Assembly (NCBI GenBank): GCA_026398275.1
Contig: JAPLTF010000017.1
Location: forward strand, 100,846 to 164,845
From: Verrucomicrobiota bacterium
GTDB lineage: Bacteria > Verrucomicrobiota > Verrucomicrobiia > Chthoniobacterales > Terrimicrobiaceae
DNA: 64,000 nucleotides
Direction: 5' to 3'
The position numbers and the translations under genes were made by a program. Positions within the stretch are counted from its first letter, which is position 1; each line of letters starts with the position of its first letter. The notes under the pieces are model-generated. The model did no database searches. It saw nothing but the letters and a program-made list of their open reading frames with translations, and had not been told where the DNA came from. This document shows positions 27,075 to 36,453 of the stretch, piece after piece.

Positions 27075-28543
27075 GCCCGGCGCCTCCACCAGACAAGGAT
27101 CCCGATCAGGGCGGAGAGCCCGGGCAGCGCGACCATCGTGAACAGGGCAATGCGGCCGAGCTGCTCGTCGGTGAGGTTGAGAGCAAAGTGCGTCACCGAT
27201 TTCGCCGTGACCCCGGAGATCTTGCCGCGATCCAGAAGCGAGTTGATGGAGGACAGGATAAAGTCCATGCCCTGCGGAGTGGCCGAGGCATCGAAGGCAA
27301 ACTGCGAGGTTCCCACGACGATGAGCTTCGATGTCTGGACCTCAACGCGGTCGTCCTCGACGCCGCCGCGGTCGGCGGATGCGGCAACCGTGAGCGGCTG
27401 CCCGTGATCGATGCCGTCGTCATAATGCACGCCCTGCGGCTGGTTGGGCGCATAGTTGGTCTCGCCCCAGAATTCCTCAGCCGCCTGGATCAATGGCCGG
27501 AGGAGGATCTTCTGCTTGTCCGCGAGCTCCTGCTCCAGCTTGAGGGACTGCGTGGCCCCGGCAAAGAGGATGGTCGCGCCCTCGAGCCTGCGGGTGAATT
27601 CCGTGGTGGGCAGGATCTCGCCGGTCACCTCCCGCAAAATCCCGGTCGCGAACGCCAGCTTGACGGTGCGCAGAACCCGGTCGTCCTGGGGAACGATCCC
27701 GTTGGCCGCAAGGACCGAATACAGGCGGGGAGTTTTGGCATCCGGATCCAAAAGCACGAGCAGCCGGCCGCGGACCTTGAGCCATGCCGACAGAATCGCC
27801 GTCTCCCTTTCATCGAGATCAAACTTCGGCGCCAGGATCACCATCGCCGCGGCATCGGCGGGGATCGCGTCGCGGGAGGCCAATGAAAGCCCGTCGATTT
27901 TTGCGTTCTGCTTCTGGATGTAATCGGCAAGGATCGCCACCGGCGAGCCGGCTCCAAGGGTCGGTTCCCCGTGGCCCTGCAGGAAATAAACCACCTGCGA
28001 CTCCGGGCGCAGCAGCGAGATCAGGGCGCTGGTCAGAACCTGCTCGCCGCGAAACGCCGTGAGCCGCGGGGGTTCGCCCTGCGCGGTCGGCCGCATGTCG
28101 AAATCGGCCATGTCCCCGATGTTCAGGAAGCGCGAGCGGCTGTCGCTGTCCAGGATGATGAGGCTGTCGGCGTTGTTGAATTTGTATCTTCCCTGCAGCT
28201 CGCGCATGCGGGCAAGGTCGCGCGTGGGGTCGATATACTCGATGACGATCCGCTCGCGCCCGGAATACTGGATCTCCGCGAGAAGGTTCCGCACGTCGCC
28301 GAGGATCTGGGTCACGGGGGATAGAAATGTCGGCGACGAGATCACCGTGATGTTGACCGGCTTTTTGAATTCCCGGATGACGCGGCGGGTCTGTGCCGAG
28401 AGCGCGAACTTCTGCGAGCGCGAGCAGTCGATCCGCGCGAAATACTCGAAGCCAAGGAAGTTCACGCCCGCATAGAGAACAAGCATGGCAAGCACTTGAA
28501 GCCCGATGCTGATCCTGATGCCTGTGCGGGGGATGCTGTTCAT
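27071..28543 (-). CDS. GldG-family ABC transporter auxiliary protein
   Basis: 490 aa from the ATG at 28543, chosen because it overlaps the permease stop by ATGA and has GGAG eight bases upstream. An N-terminal helix (about 12-32), a large extracytoplasmic domain with RRVIREFKKPVNITVISS, VVYFLQGHGEPTLG and LLVLLDPDAKTP, and a C-terminal helix (about 465-485) are seen. The layout matches GldG/DUF4350-type subunits that work with a GldA ATPase and GldF permease. In Bacteroidetes this complex is linked to gliding; elsewhere its role is open. Confidence 0.9.
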   Translation of the reverse strand: MNSIPRTGIRISIGLQVLAMLVLYAGVNFLGFEYFARIDCSRSQKFALSAQTRRVIREFKKPVNITVISSPTFLSPVTQILGDVRNLLAEIQYSGRERIVIEYIDPTRDLARMRELQGRYKFNNADSLIILDSDSRSRFLNIGDMADFDMRPTAQGEPPRLTAFRGEQVLTSALISLLRPESQVVYFLQGHGEPTLGAGSPVAILADYIQKQNAKIDGLSLASRDAIPADAAAMVILAPKFDLDERETAILSAWLKVRGRLLVLLDPDAKTPRLYSVLAANGIVPQDDRVLRTVKLAFATGILREVTGEILPTTEFTRRLEGATILFAGATQSLKLEQELADKQKILLRPLIQAAEEFWGETNYAPNQPQGVHYDDGIDHGQPLTVAASADRGGVEDDRVEVQTSKLIVVGTSQFAFDASATPQGMDFILSSINSLLDRGKISGVTAKSVTHFALNLTDEQLGRIALFTMVALPGLSALIGILVWWRRRA

Positions 28544-29295
28544 GACTTCCATCTCCGGTATTTAAAAACCTGGAAGACCGCGAAGAGGACCAGCAGGGTT
28601 GAGCTGAGGTAAAAGACAACCGGCCTCGTGTCGAAGATGCCGCGCGAAAAATCCATCATGTGCTGGATCGGCGAGAAGTAGTAGGTCAGCTCGCGGACAA
28701 ACGGCCCGGCTCCCGGCAGGAAGAGCGAGAGCAGCCCGAGGAAGAACAGCCCCAGGATCCCGGCAAAGGCGATCACGGCGGCAACGATCTGGTTGTCGGT
28801 CAGCGCCGACGCCAGGCACCCGATCGCCGTGTAGAGCATGCCGATCAGGATGAGCATCGCATACGCGCCCAGATACGATCCCGCGGCACCGGCGGCGCTC
28901 ATCGACGTGACCCACTGGAAGACAAAAAAGTAAAGCAGGCTCGGGAGCCAGAGGATCAGGTAGAAGAACAGGGCTCCGAAATATTTTGCGAAGACCACCT
29001 GCCCGTCCCGCACGGGAGCGGTCATCAGCGTCTCGATCGTCCCCAGCTTCGCCTCCTCGGCAAACACCCGCATCGTGATCAGCGGAAAGACGAGCACGAA
29101 CGCGAACCAGAAATAAACGGTGTTGAAAAAGGCCTCGACCATCGTCGTCGAACCGGCGGACTTGTTCAGCAGCGAGACGCCCGCGTGGAAATTAAACCCG
29201 GTGATCAGCAGGAAAAAGAACAGGACGACATACGCCAGCGGCTGGTGGAATGCACTGCCAAGTTCGCGGCCGAGGAGTGTCAAAAATCTTCTCAT
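28540..29295 (-). CDS. ABC-2 type permease (GldF-like)
   Basis: 251 aa with six predicted membrane helices, starting MRRFLTLLGRELGSAFHQPLA. The conserved cytoplasmic loop EEAKLGTIETLMTAPV after the second helix is the ABC-2 coupling region. It lies 4 bp after the ATPase gene and overlaps the GldG-like gene. It forms the membrane channel of the exporter. Confidence 0.92.
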   Translation of the reverse strand: MRRFLTLLGRELGSAFHQPLAYVVLFFFLLITGFNFHAGVSLLNKSAGSTTMVEAFFNTVYFWFAFVLVFPLITMRVFAEEAKLGTIETLMTAPVRDGQVVFAKYFGALFFYLILWLPSLLYFFVFQWVTSMSAAGAAGSYLGAYAMLILIGMLYTAIGCLASALTDNQIVAAVIAFAGILGLFFLGLLSLFLPGAGPFVRELTYYFSPIQHMMDFSRGIFDTRPVVFYLSSTLLVLFAVFQVFKYRRWKS

Positions 29296-29299
29296 GGGC

Positions 29300-30238
29300 T
29301 CAGTTTTCGTCCGAATGCGTGACCTCCGCAAAGACCTGCTCCAGCGAGACCGCCGACCGGCTGAGCTCGCGCAGCGGCCACTTTTCAGCCACCGCGTGGT
29401 CGTAGATCGCTTCCCGCGGATCGGCCCCCGGGCCGGCCTGGATCGTGAACGTGGTCCATCCGCCATCCGTGCGGGCGGATACGGAGTCCACGCCGGCGAT
29501 CCGCCGGATCCCCGCCGCAGCTGCCTTGGCATCGGCCACCCGCGCATCCAGCGTGATATGCCCGGCCACGCCGAGCCTCGCCCTTAAATTTTGCGGGCTG
29601 TCGAGCGCCTCGATCCGGCCCTTGTTGATGATGATCACCCGCGAGCAGAGCATCTCGACCTCGGGAAGAATGTGCGTGGAAAGCAGGATCGTGTGGTGAC
29701 GCTTCAGGTTGCGGATCAGATCCCGCACCAGCCGGATCTGGTTCGGGTCCAGCCCGATCGTCGGCTCGTCCAGAATCAGCAGGTCCGGCTCATGGACCAT
29801 CGCATCGGCCAGACCGACCCGCTGGCGGTAGCCTTTCGAAAGGCGGCCGATGATCTTTTTCTCCACGTCTCCCAGGCCGCACAGCTCGAGGACGTCCCCC
29901 ACCCGCTCGTTCATCCGCCGCCCGGGAACCCCCTTGAGCGCCGCGCGGTAGCGGAGATACTCATGCACGCGCATGTCCGGATACAGCGGGACATTCTCCG
30001 GCAGATAGCCGATGTGCTCGCGCGCCCGGAGAGACTCGCGGAAAACATCCCGCCCAGCCACCTGCGCGCTTCCGGACGTCGGCGGCAAAAACCCGGCCAG
30101 CATCTTCATGGTCGTGCTTTTCCCGGCGCCGTTTGGCCCGAGGAACCCGACGATCTCGCCCTTGCTCACCTCGAAACTAATCGAGTCCACGGCCTTGACC
30201 GGGCCGTAACATTTTGTGAGCTGTTCCACTTTGATCAT
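29300..30238 (-). CDS. ABC transporter ATPase (GldA-like)
   Basis: 312 aa. Walker A GPNGAGKST (about 34-42), Q-loop region GYLPENVPLYPDM, signature LSKGYRQRVGLADAM, Walker B LLILDEPTIGLDP and switch His in STHIL are all present. The C-terminal about 80 residues form a small ferredoxin-like domain (TLDARVADAKAAAAGI) seen in GldA/CcmA-like ATPases. It powers the GldF/GldG-like exporter encoded immediately downstream. Confidence 0.93.
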   Translation of the reverse strand: MIKVEQLTKCYGPVKAVDSISFEVSKGEIVGFLGPNGAGKSTTMKMLAGFLPPTSGSAQVAGRDVFRESLRAREHIGYLPENVPLYPDMRVHEYLRYRAALKGVPGRRMNERVGDVLELCGLGDVEKKIIGRLSKGYRQRVGLADAMVHEPDLLILDEPTIGLDPNQIRLVRDLIRNLKRHHTILLSTHILPEVEMLCSRVIIINKGRIEALDSPQNLRARLGVAGHITLDARVADAKAAAAGIRRIAGVDSVSARTDGGWTTFTIQAGPGADPREAIYDHAVAEKWPLRELSRSAVSLEQVFAEVTHSDEN

Positions 30239-30321
30239 CGGGCGAGCCCTTCTGGATACCCCGTTTCCACCCCCGCTGCAAGCGGACAGATTTTTCCCGT
30301 TCTGCTCCGGTAAAACGACGT

Positions 30322-31614
30322 TCAGGCACCCGCTGGAGCCGGGACGCTCTGCCTCATGAACCCCCCGCCGAAGGCGCGGACATACCGGGCGCTCACCTGC
30401 TCCTGGGTGATGTCGCTGTAGAACCATCGCCAGAGGGCCAGATAGCGATTGAGGAGGGATTCGGGCGACTCGTGCAGCGGCGCGAAGACGACATTGGCCC
30501 CGTTGTATTTGCTCCAATCTTTGGTGAGCAGTCTGCCCTCGCTCTCCATCTGTGTAAATTGCGGGGTGCCCGGAAACGGGGTGTGAATAATGAACTCGGC
30601 GAGATTGGTCTGCGTCGAGGTGCAGAAGCTGGAAATCTCCGCCTCCACCGGGTCGATGTCCCCGTCATTCCCGAGATTGAACGAGGCCATGACCTCGATC
30701 CCGGCGGCCTTCAGCTCGACGACTTTCGCCATCAGGACCTCATCGTTCAAATCGTTTGCGAGCGGCTGCTTCAAGCCCAGCACCAGATAGATCTGCTGCA
30801 TCCTGGCCCGGGCCATGAGCGCAATCTCTTCGGAGCGCAGCTGGCGGACAAATTGGGGGTAGCCGGCAATGAACGAGATCCGCCGGTTGCGGCCTTCCAC
30901 GAGCCGCGAAAATAGCTGCATCCGATATTCCCGGTTCTCCGCATCGGGAAAGAGCAGGTTCTCATCGGCGAAAAAGAAGCACGGGAACGGGAGGCCCGCG
31001 ATGTCGTCGAGCACTTCATCAACCGACCGGAAGACGACCTCCGTGCCGGCGTGGTTTGGAAGCACACAATACGAACAGGCGGCGGGGCATCCTCTGGCCG
31101 TCTGGACCGTGCCGGCCCGCAGATATCCGGAGTCTTTGAAGAGGTCTCTGCGCGGCGCGGCGAAGGGGGCGCACGGGTTCCCTTCATAGACCGGCTTCAA
31201 TGCGCCGGCTTCAAAATCCCGGATGATCTGCTCCCAGGCACCCTCGGCGGGCCCGCGAAGAATGGCATCGAAATGCGGCAACGCGTCCGCGGTTGCCACC
31301 GTCGGGTGAATTCCGCCGCCGATGACCGTCTTCCCCGCGCGGCGGAAGCCATCCGCAAGCCGGTAGGCATTGGTGGCCTGCGGGGTGAAAAAGCCGATGC
31401 ACACGAGATCCGCCTCGAGGTCAAAGTCCGCCTCGGCCACATTCTGGTCGAGGAGCGAAACCGAGTGCCCGGATGGCACCGCCCCGGCCGCAGTGGCCAG
31501 GCCGAGCCCCGCCATGCGGAAATTCCCGACATCGTATCCGCTGATCACATCCCGCAGTTCCGGATGGTCTTCAAGAAGCTTCTGCCACCGCGGAAACACG
31601 AAATGAAAATGCAT
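30322..31614 (-). CDS. B12-binding-domain radical SAM protein
   Basis: 430 aa from the ATG at 31614 (MHFHFVFPRW). The N-terminal half is a cobalamin-binding-like Rossmann domain (LVCIGFFTPQATNAYRLADG, TVIGGGIHPTVATADALP). The radical SAM cluster motif is GCPAACSYC (CxxxCxxC), followed by FFFADENLLF. The C-terminal part has a TIM-barrel-like run. This class B group includes BchE and hopanoid or lipid methylases; the substrate here cannot be named. It lies upstream of the ABC operon on the same strand, separated by 83 bp. Confidence 0.9.
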   Translation of the reverse strand: MHFHFVFPRWQKLLEDHPELRDVISGYDVGNFRMAGLGLATAAGAVPSGHSVSLLDQNVAEADFDLEADLVCIGFFTPQATNAYRLADGFRRAGKTVIGGGIHPTVATADALPHFDAILRGPAEGAWEQIIRDFEAGALKPVYEGNPCAPFAAPRRDLFKDSGYLRAGTVQTARGCPAACSYCVLPNHAGTEVVFRSVDEVLDDIAGLPFPCFFFADENLLFPDAENREYRMQLFSRLVEGRNRRISFIAGYPQFVRQLRSEEIALMARARMQQIYLVLGLKQPLANDLNDEVLMAKVVELKAAGIEVMASFNLGNDGDIDPVEAEISSFCTSTQTNLAEFIIHTPFPGTPQFTQMESEGRLLTKDWSKYNGANVVFAPLHESPESLLNRYLALWRWFYSDITQEQVSARYVRAFGGGFMRQSVPAPAGA

Positions 31615-31793
31615 TTCGCGGGTTCTAGCCTCCGGCGAGGCGGATGGCGAGCGCGGCTTCAAAGGGAAGCCTTACATCTTGCCGGAAAAATTGCAGGCCG
31701 CCGTGACGAGTGCCACGACGGCCTGCTGTTCCCCCCAGAACACATTCAATACAGCAGCCTCCGTGCCAAGTTGCTGGCTTTCCAAAATATATC

Positions 31794-32474
31794 TTATCTC
31801 GTGGCCGGATTTCCCGGGATCTGGGGCATCTCGATTTTCCGATACCCGTCGGGAATCTTAAACGTCGCATCGGCGATGGCCTCGCGGGAGATCGCCTGCA
31901 CGCGAATGGTCGTTTTTTTCCCATCCGCAGCGGTTAATTCCGTGAGAACGGGAAATCCCTGCAGCGCCGCATTCCCTGCGAGCGGTCCCTGGGATTGCTT
32001 GAGCTGCGGCGAGAGAGAGAGAAACTGCTCTGAGAGGTCCTTGTATTCCGGGACATCCTCCGTGGTCCAAACTGTCGCTTTTTGACCAGAGATCGTTCCC
32101 GTGTATTCCTCACACGGCAATCCAATGATGGTTTCCTTGCGGCCCGTGGGCTGGAGTTGGAGCGGATCGGAGGCTTTCGCTTTGCCCGCGAGCTGCGATG
32201 CCATTTTTTGAACAGCCTGGGACATCGGGATCGCCACCTTCTGCTGGTGCATCAGGGAAATCATCTCGCCCTTCTTGCCGTCAATGATCATCGACGCGGT
32301 CCCGGCGACATCGACCCGGAGCTTGTCTCCTTTGCATTTTGTTGTGGTGACCACGGCGGACTTCGGGCCGTCGGGCGATGAGATTTCCTGGAGGATCGTC
32401 AGATCTGCCCGTGTACAGACGGCGGACAGCACGAGGAGAGCACAAACAGCGCGGGGGAGCATCGGTGAGTTCAT
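31794..32474 (-). CDS. DUF4412-like secreted protein
   Basis: 226 aa from the ATG at 32474 (MNSPMLPRAVCALLVLSAV), with a clear signal peptide cut after about residue 20. The mature part has DUF4412 features: TTTKCKGDKLRVDVAG, SMIIDGKKGEMISLMHQQK, GRKETIIGLPCEEYTG and VWTTEDVPEYKDLSEQ. Such proteins are exported and poorly studied. It is a single gene, divergent from rho. Confidence 0.82.
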   Translation of the reverse strand: MNSPMLPRAVCALLVLSAVCTRADLTILQEISSPDGPKSAVVTTTKCKGDKLRVDVAGTASMIIDGKKGEMISLMHQQKVAIPMSQAVQKMASQLAGKAKASDPLQLQPTGRKETIIGLPCEEYTGTISGQKATVWTTEDVPEYKDLSEQFLSLSPQLKQSQGPLAGNAALQGFPVLTELTAADGKKTTIRVQAISREAIADATFKIPDGYRKIEMPQIPGNPATR

Positions 32475-32776
32475 GCCGGGAACATGCACCCAACCCGGAG
32501 CGGCGTCATCTCCTTTTCAAAACATCGCGGAGGCGCAGCCGGAGAAAAGTGTTTGACAAGCAGGAGCCGTCCCGCTTTAGTTGCCACCGTCGTTCGATTC
32601 AGGGGCGGGAATTTCCCCGGACCCCGATTTTCGAAACCCGCAAAACGTCGCAAGACATTGTATTAATTTTTGTCTGCCCATGGGGAAACCTCCCGAGGAC
32701 AGGCCTACTCAACAGAGATCATTTCATGGCCGGCCACACAACTGGTTCTCGCCAACTTTGAAATCCCCGGGGAGCT
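32475..32776 (+). other. 302-bp region between the DUF4412 gene and rho
   Basis: No convincing coding sequence. It holds the likely rho promoter (32553-32581) and a leader of about 190 bases. A strong GGGGAG lies just before the rho ATG. The long leader is compatible with Rho autoregulation, which is known in other bacteria, but no specific attenuator was recognised. Confidence 0.5.
32553..32581 (+). promoter_or_regulatory. Candidate sigma-70 promoter for rho
   Basis: TTGACA, 17-base spacer, TTTAGT. The -35 is perfect and the -10 weak. It is oriented toward rho, about 195 bp from its start codon. Confidence 0.4.
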
Positions 32777-34198
32777 ATGCCCCAACCGAATTACCTCATG
32801 ACTGACGAACCGACACTATCCGCCTCAACCGCGGAGTCCCCCGAAACACAACCCGCTTCCAAAGCTCCAGCCCGCACAAGACGCCCACGACCAGCCAGGC
32901 CGCCACGGCGTCGCACGGCTGCGGGGGCCGGTTCGGAAACCAAAGAAAATCATTCCGGGGAAGAATCGACCCCTGCCGCTGCTGCTCCCGAAGCCATCAA
33001 ACCCGTGCCGACAGCCGTCTCGGAAGCCCCCGCTGCTGCGGAAACCCCACAGGCCCCCGCCTCCACTCCCCCGCCCCCTCCCACGCCGCCCGCTCCTCCG
33101 GTTTACGCAGAGGGCATCGTGGAAGTCTCGGGCAAGGGCTTCGGCTTCCTGCGCGAGGCGCGCCGCAATTTCGCCCAGTCGAACAACGACATCTTTGTCA
33201 CGCCCGAAGTCGTCCGCAAATACGGCCTCCGCGACGGCATGTGGATCCGCGGGGAAACCCGCCGCGGCAGCCGCGGACCGCAGCTCTTCCGCCTCACCGA
33301 ACTCGAGGGCGAGGATCCGGACAACTTCCAAAACCTCCCGGTTTTTGAGGAACTCACCACGATCAACCCGAACAAGCGCATCCGCCTGGAGACCGTGCCC
33401 GACCGCTACACGACGCGCATCATGGACCTCATGACGCCGGTCGGCAAAGGCCAGCGCGGGCTCATCGTCGCCCCGCCGCGCACCGGAAAAACCACGCTCC
33501 TGCAGCACATCGCCGACGCCGTGGTCAAGAACCACACCGAGATGAAGCTGATCATCCTGCTCGTCGACGAACGCCCGGAGGAGGTCACGGAAATCCGACG
33601 CACCGTGCCGTCGGCCGAGCTCATGGCCAGCTCGAACGACTGCGACATCAAGACCCACACCCGGATCGCCCAGCTCGCCATCGAACGCGCCAAGCGGCTC
33701 GTCGAAATGGGCAAGGATGTTTTTGTCCTCATGGATTCCCTCACCCGCATCGGCCGCGCGTTCAACAACGCGCAGGGCGGCGGCGGACGCACGATGTCCG
33801 GCGGCGTGGATGCCCGCGCCCTGGAGATCCCGCGCAAGCTTTTCGCCGCGGCGCGCAACACCGAGGAGGCCGGCTCGCTGACCATCATGGCCACCGCTCT
33901 CATCGAGACGAACAGCCGGATGGACGAGCTGATCTTCCAGGAATTCAAAGGCACGGGAAACATGGAGCTCGTCCTCGACCGCAAGATCAGCGACCAGCGG
34001 ATTTACCCGGCGGTGGACATCTTCCTCTCCGGCACCCGCCGCGAGGAACTCCTCCTCTCCGGGGAAGACCTGCAGAAGATCAATGTCATCCGCCGCGGCC
34101 TCGCGGGCCACAAGCCGATCGAGGCGATCGAGCGCCTCCTGTTCTTCATCCGCAAGTATCCGACCAACGCCGAAATGCTCAAGGGCCTTCCGGGCTAA
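32777..34198 (+). CDS. rho: Transcription termination factor Rho
   Basis: 473 aa. Residues 1-110 are an intrinsically disordered Pro/Ala/Glu/Thr-rich extension with a basic patch (ARTRRPRPARPPRRR), as in many actinobacterial and verrucomicrobial Rho proteins. Then comes the cold-shock RNA-binding domain (VEVSGKGFGFLREARRNFAQ, the primary site) and the RecA-like motor with Walker A APPRTGKTTL, LVDERPEEVTE, LMDSLTRIGRAFN and the arginine-finger region. The first ATG is preferred because GGGGAG precedes it. Rho ends transcripts in an RNA- and ATP-dependent way. Confidence 0.97.
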   Translation: MPQPNYLMTDEPTLSASTAESPETQPASKAPARTRRPRPARPPRRRTAAGAGSETKENHSGEESTPAAAAPEAIKPVPTAVSEAPAAAETPQAPASTPPPPPTPPAPPVYAEGIVEVSGKGFGFLREARRNFAQSNNDIFVTPEVVRKYGLRDGMWIRGETRRGSRGPQLFRLTELEGEDPDNFQNLPVFEELTTINPNKRIRLETVPDRYTTRIMDLMTPVGKGQRGLIVAPPRTGKTTLLQHIADAVVKNHTEMKLIILLVDERPEEVTEIRRTVPSAELMASSNDCDIKTHTRIAQLAIERAKRLVEMGKDVFVLMDSLTRIGRAFNNAQGGGGRTMSGGVDARALEIPRKLFAAARNTEEAGSLTIMATALIETNSRMDELIFQEFKGTGNMELVLDRKISDQRIYPAVDIFLSGTRREELLLSGEDLQKINVIRRGLAGHKPIEAIERLLFFIRKYPTNAEMLKGLPG

Positions 34199-34233
34199 GA
34201 TGCACGCCGGCCACTTTGCAGGCAAACAGGGGG

Positions 34234-34252
34234 CACGGGCGTCCCGCCCGTG
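34234..34252. repeat. REP-like hairpin downstream of rho
   Basis: CACGGGCG-TCC-CGCCCGTG, an 8-bp perfect stem with a TCC triloop, 36 bp after the rho stop. The following 60 bp contain CTCCAAACGGGCGG, which is also next to the hairpin inside rnr. It may also act as an mRNA end structure for rho. Confidence 0.6.
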
Positions 34253-34407
34253 TGGGGCGATGACCCCGCTGCGATCTCCAGCCTCCAAACGGGCGGAAAA
34301 CCCGCGCGATAGCGCATTGTGAATATGGGAAAGACGAATCTTTGGTGCCGGGAGCACATCCGAAACGAAGAGAAGCATCGCCCGTTCCCCCTGGACTAGC
34401 AGACTCC

Positions 34408-34974
34408 ATGTCCCTCCGTTTCGTTCGCGAGTTTTTGAAGTCCCCCGGCATGGTGGGAGCCGTCTGGCCGTCATCGCCGGCGCTCGCCGCCATGATGGTC
34501 CGCGCGGCTCGCGTTCGATCGGCGGACTTCGTGCTCGAGATCGGCCCCGGCAGCGGGGCATTCACCGGCCCGATCCTGAAAAACCTCCGCCCGGACGCCC
34601 GCTTCCTCGCCGTCGAAAAATGCCCGGTGCTCGCAAAGACGGTTTCGGAAAAATTCCCCGATGCCCGCATCGTCGCGGGATGCGCGACCGACCTCACCGG
34701 ACACCTGAAAGACCACGGAAATCCGGACTCGATCGTCTCCGGACTCCCGTGGGCGGCCTTCGACGACCATCTGCAAAATTCCCTCCTCGGCGAGATTACT
34801 TCCTCGATCGCGCCGGACGGGATCTTTGCGACGTTCGCATATTTCGGCCCCCACCGGCTAAAAGCCGGACGCGCGTTCCGCAAAAAGCTCGACCACCATT
34901 TCGGCGAAGTCGGCAAGACCCCCGTGGTCCTCGCGAACCTCCCGCCGGCATTCGTCTACTTTTGCCGCCGGTAG
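34408..34974 (+). CDS. Class I SAM methyltransferase (phospholipid or rRNA-dimethylase-like)
   Basis: 188 aa from the ATG at 34408 (MSLRFVREFLKSPGMVGAVW). It has the SAM motif VLEIGPGSGAFTGPIL, the acidic second strand FLAVEKCP, and SGLPWAAFDD at motif IV. The opening FLKSPGMVGAVWPSSPALA is characteristic of PmtA-like phosphatidylethanolamine methyltransferases, which share the fold with KsgA. A role in lipid head-group methylation is the best guess. Confidence 0.82.
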   Translation: MSLRFVREFLKSPGMVGAVWPSSPALAAMMVRAARVRSADFVLEIGPGSGAFTGPILKNLRPDARFLAVEKCPVLAKTVSEKFPDARIVAGCATDLTGHLKDHGNPDSIVSGLPWAAFDDHLQNSLLGEITSSIAPDGIFATFAYFGPHRLKAGRAFRKKLDHHFGEVGKTPVVLANLPPAFVYFCRR

Positions 34975-35116
34975 CCCCCTTTCTTTCGTGGAGCATACCC
35001 GCCCCGCGTGTGGAGTTCCGCGCCCCCGCCGGACGGATTGGTCAATACTGGCAACCCCTTCCACTGTTTGTTTTTCTTTCGTGGCGTCCGGGGTGGATTC
35101 ACGCTAGACAGGCCGG

Positions 35117-35680
35117 ATGCACGAACTGGACCCGTCCAATGACCAACCCACGCGCGCGGAGATTTTCCGCGCGGCGAGGATGTGCGTGCCGTGCATGGAC
35201 CGCTTGGGCGCTCTGACCTACCAGGCCCCGCCGCTGAACGAATCCCTGCGAACCCGCTGGTGCGCCTCCGTGCTCATGAACCACCTCATGCCGGCGGTCT
35301 CCGCCGCACACCTCGCGGCGGGCAATTTCGGCTTCCGCGAACTCCTCGAAGTGGACGCCCGCCTCGATTCCGGACTGGCCGGCCCGATGGCCGGGCGGAG
35401 CCGCGCCGCAGGTCGGATCGTGGCCATGGATTTCCGCCCGCCAACCGCCGAACGCGCACTCAGGCGCTACTGCGAAGCGGTGGAATCCGGAAAATCCTCC
35501 GGCCATATCGCAACCGTTCTCTCCGCGCGTGCGGCCGTGTTTCACATTCCTCCCCGGATGGCGCTCGCCGCCCTGGTGTTCCTGGAGATGCGGACGGCCC
35601 CTGTCACGAGCTTCTGGACCTGCGTCGAGGCCTGCATGCAGCAGCTCCCCCCGGATGCCCACCTGCTCAGAGCCGCCTGA
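35117..35680 (+). CDS. Conserved hypothetical protein upstream of clpS
   Basis: 187 aa, mostly helical, with a CVPC pair near residue 24 and no signal peptide or membrane helix. It ends 5 bp before clpS, so it is probably co-transcribed with clpS and the DUF2017-like gene. No family was recognised. The base composition and codon use resemble the neighbours. Confidence 0.7.
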   Translation: MHELDPSNDQPTRAEIFRAARMCVPCMDRLGALTYQAPPLNESLRTRWCASVLMNHLMPAVSAAHLAAGNFGFRELLEVDARLDSGLAGPMAGRSRAAGRIVAMDFRPPTAERALRRYCEAVESGKSSGHIATVLSARAAVFHIPPRMALAALVFLEMRTAPVTSFWTCVEACMQQLPPDAHLLRAA

Positions 35681-35685
35681 TCGCC

Positions 35686-35976
35686 ATGCCTTCCGTTGAT
35701 ACTCCTGAACCCGAGACACGGGAAAAAACCGGCGTGGCAGCCCCGTGGAATGTCGTTGTCCACAACGATCCCGTCAACCTCATGAGCTACGTCACGCTCA
35801 TCTTCAGAAAAGTGCTGGGATTTTCAAAAGACAAAGCGCAGAAGCACATGCTCGAAGTCCACCAAAAGGGCCGCTCGATCGTGTGGACCGGAAACCGCGA
35901 AAAAGCGGAATTCTACGTGCAGCAGCTCCATTCCCACCTCCTGCTCGCCACCCTCGAACCCGCTCCCGAAGGGTAG
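35686..35976 (+). CDS. clpS: ClpS adaptor protein
   Basis: 96 aa. The core is PWNVVVHNDPVNLMSYVTLIF, the family signature, with HNDPVNLM holding the N-degron pocket residues, followed by KAQKHMLEVHQKGRSIVWTGNREKAEFYVQQL. ClpS delivers N-end-rule substrates to ClpA/ClpC-ClpP. No clp ATPase or protease gene is adjacent. The stop codon abuts the next start. Confidence 0.95.
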   Translation: MPSVDTPEPETREKTGVAAPWNVVVHNDPVNLMSYVTLIFRKVLGFSKDKAQKHMLEVHQKGRSIVWTGNREKAEFYVQQLHSHLLLATLEPAPEG

Positions 35977-36450
35977 ATGAAACTCTCCGCGACAGAATCC
36001 GGCGCGCTCGACCTCGAGGAAATCCCCCCGTTTCTGTTCGAGCTTCTGAAGGCCATCCCCCTCCGGGCGGCATCCGATGATCCTCGCGCCGAGGGCCGAT
36101 TCTATCCGGCCCCGGCCGTGGATGAAGCCCTGGTGGAGGATTGGAAATCCCTCGTCCATCCGGGCCTGCAGGAAACCTTTCTCTCCGCCCGCGAGACCGT
36201 GCTCGCAGACCTCCGCGGAGCCTCGGCTGCCGGGGATGGCTTTGCGATCGAAATCCCCGCAAATCACATGGATGCCTGGCTGAACACGCTCAACCAGGCG
36301 CGGCTCGCCATCGCCGCGGAAAACCATTTCGGCGAAAAGGACCTCGCGCAGGAAATCGAGCCGGACACCTCGGACCCCCGCTCGATCGCCCTCTTCCAGA
36401 TCAGCTTCTACGGCTTCCTTCAGGAATGCCTGGTGAAGATGCAGGGCTGA
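35977..36450 (+). CDS. DUF2017-like protein
   Basis: 157 aa starting directly after the clpS stop. It is helical and acidic, with LEEIPPFLFELLKAIPLR at the start and ANHMDAWLNTLNQARLAIAAE in the middle. In actinobacteria a DUF2017 protein commonly follows clpS. Order, size and the central NTLNQARLA-like helix agree with that family, although similarity is weak. Its function is unknown; the pairing suggests a role in ClpS-dependent proteolysis. Confidence 0.6.
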   Translation: MKLSATESGALDLEEIPPFLFELLKAIPLRAASDDPRAEGRFYPAPAVDEALVEDWKSLVHPGLQETFLSARETVLADLRGASAAGDGFAIEIPANHMDAWLNTLNQARLAIAAENHFGEKDLAQEIEPDTSDPRSIALFQISFYGFLQECLVKMQG

Positions 36451-36453
36451 TAA

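Noticed and set aside
34342..34407. Upstream extension of the methyltransferase gene
   Set aside because: The extra 22 residues are Pro/Arg-rich and derive from the repeat-rich spacer; the family begins at the ATG 34408.
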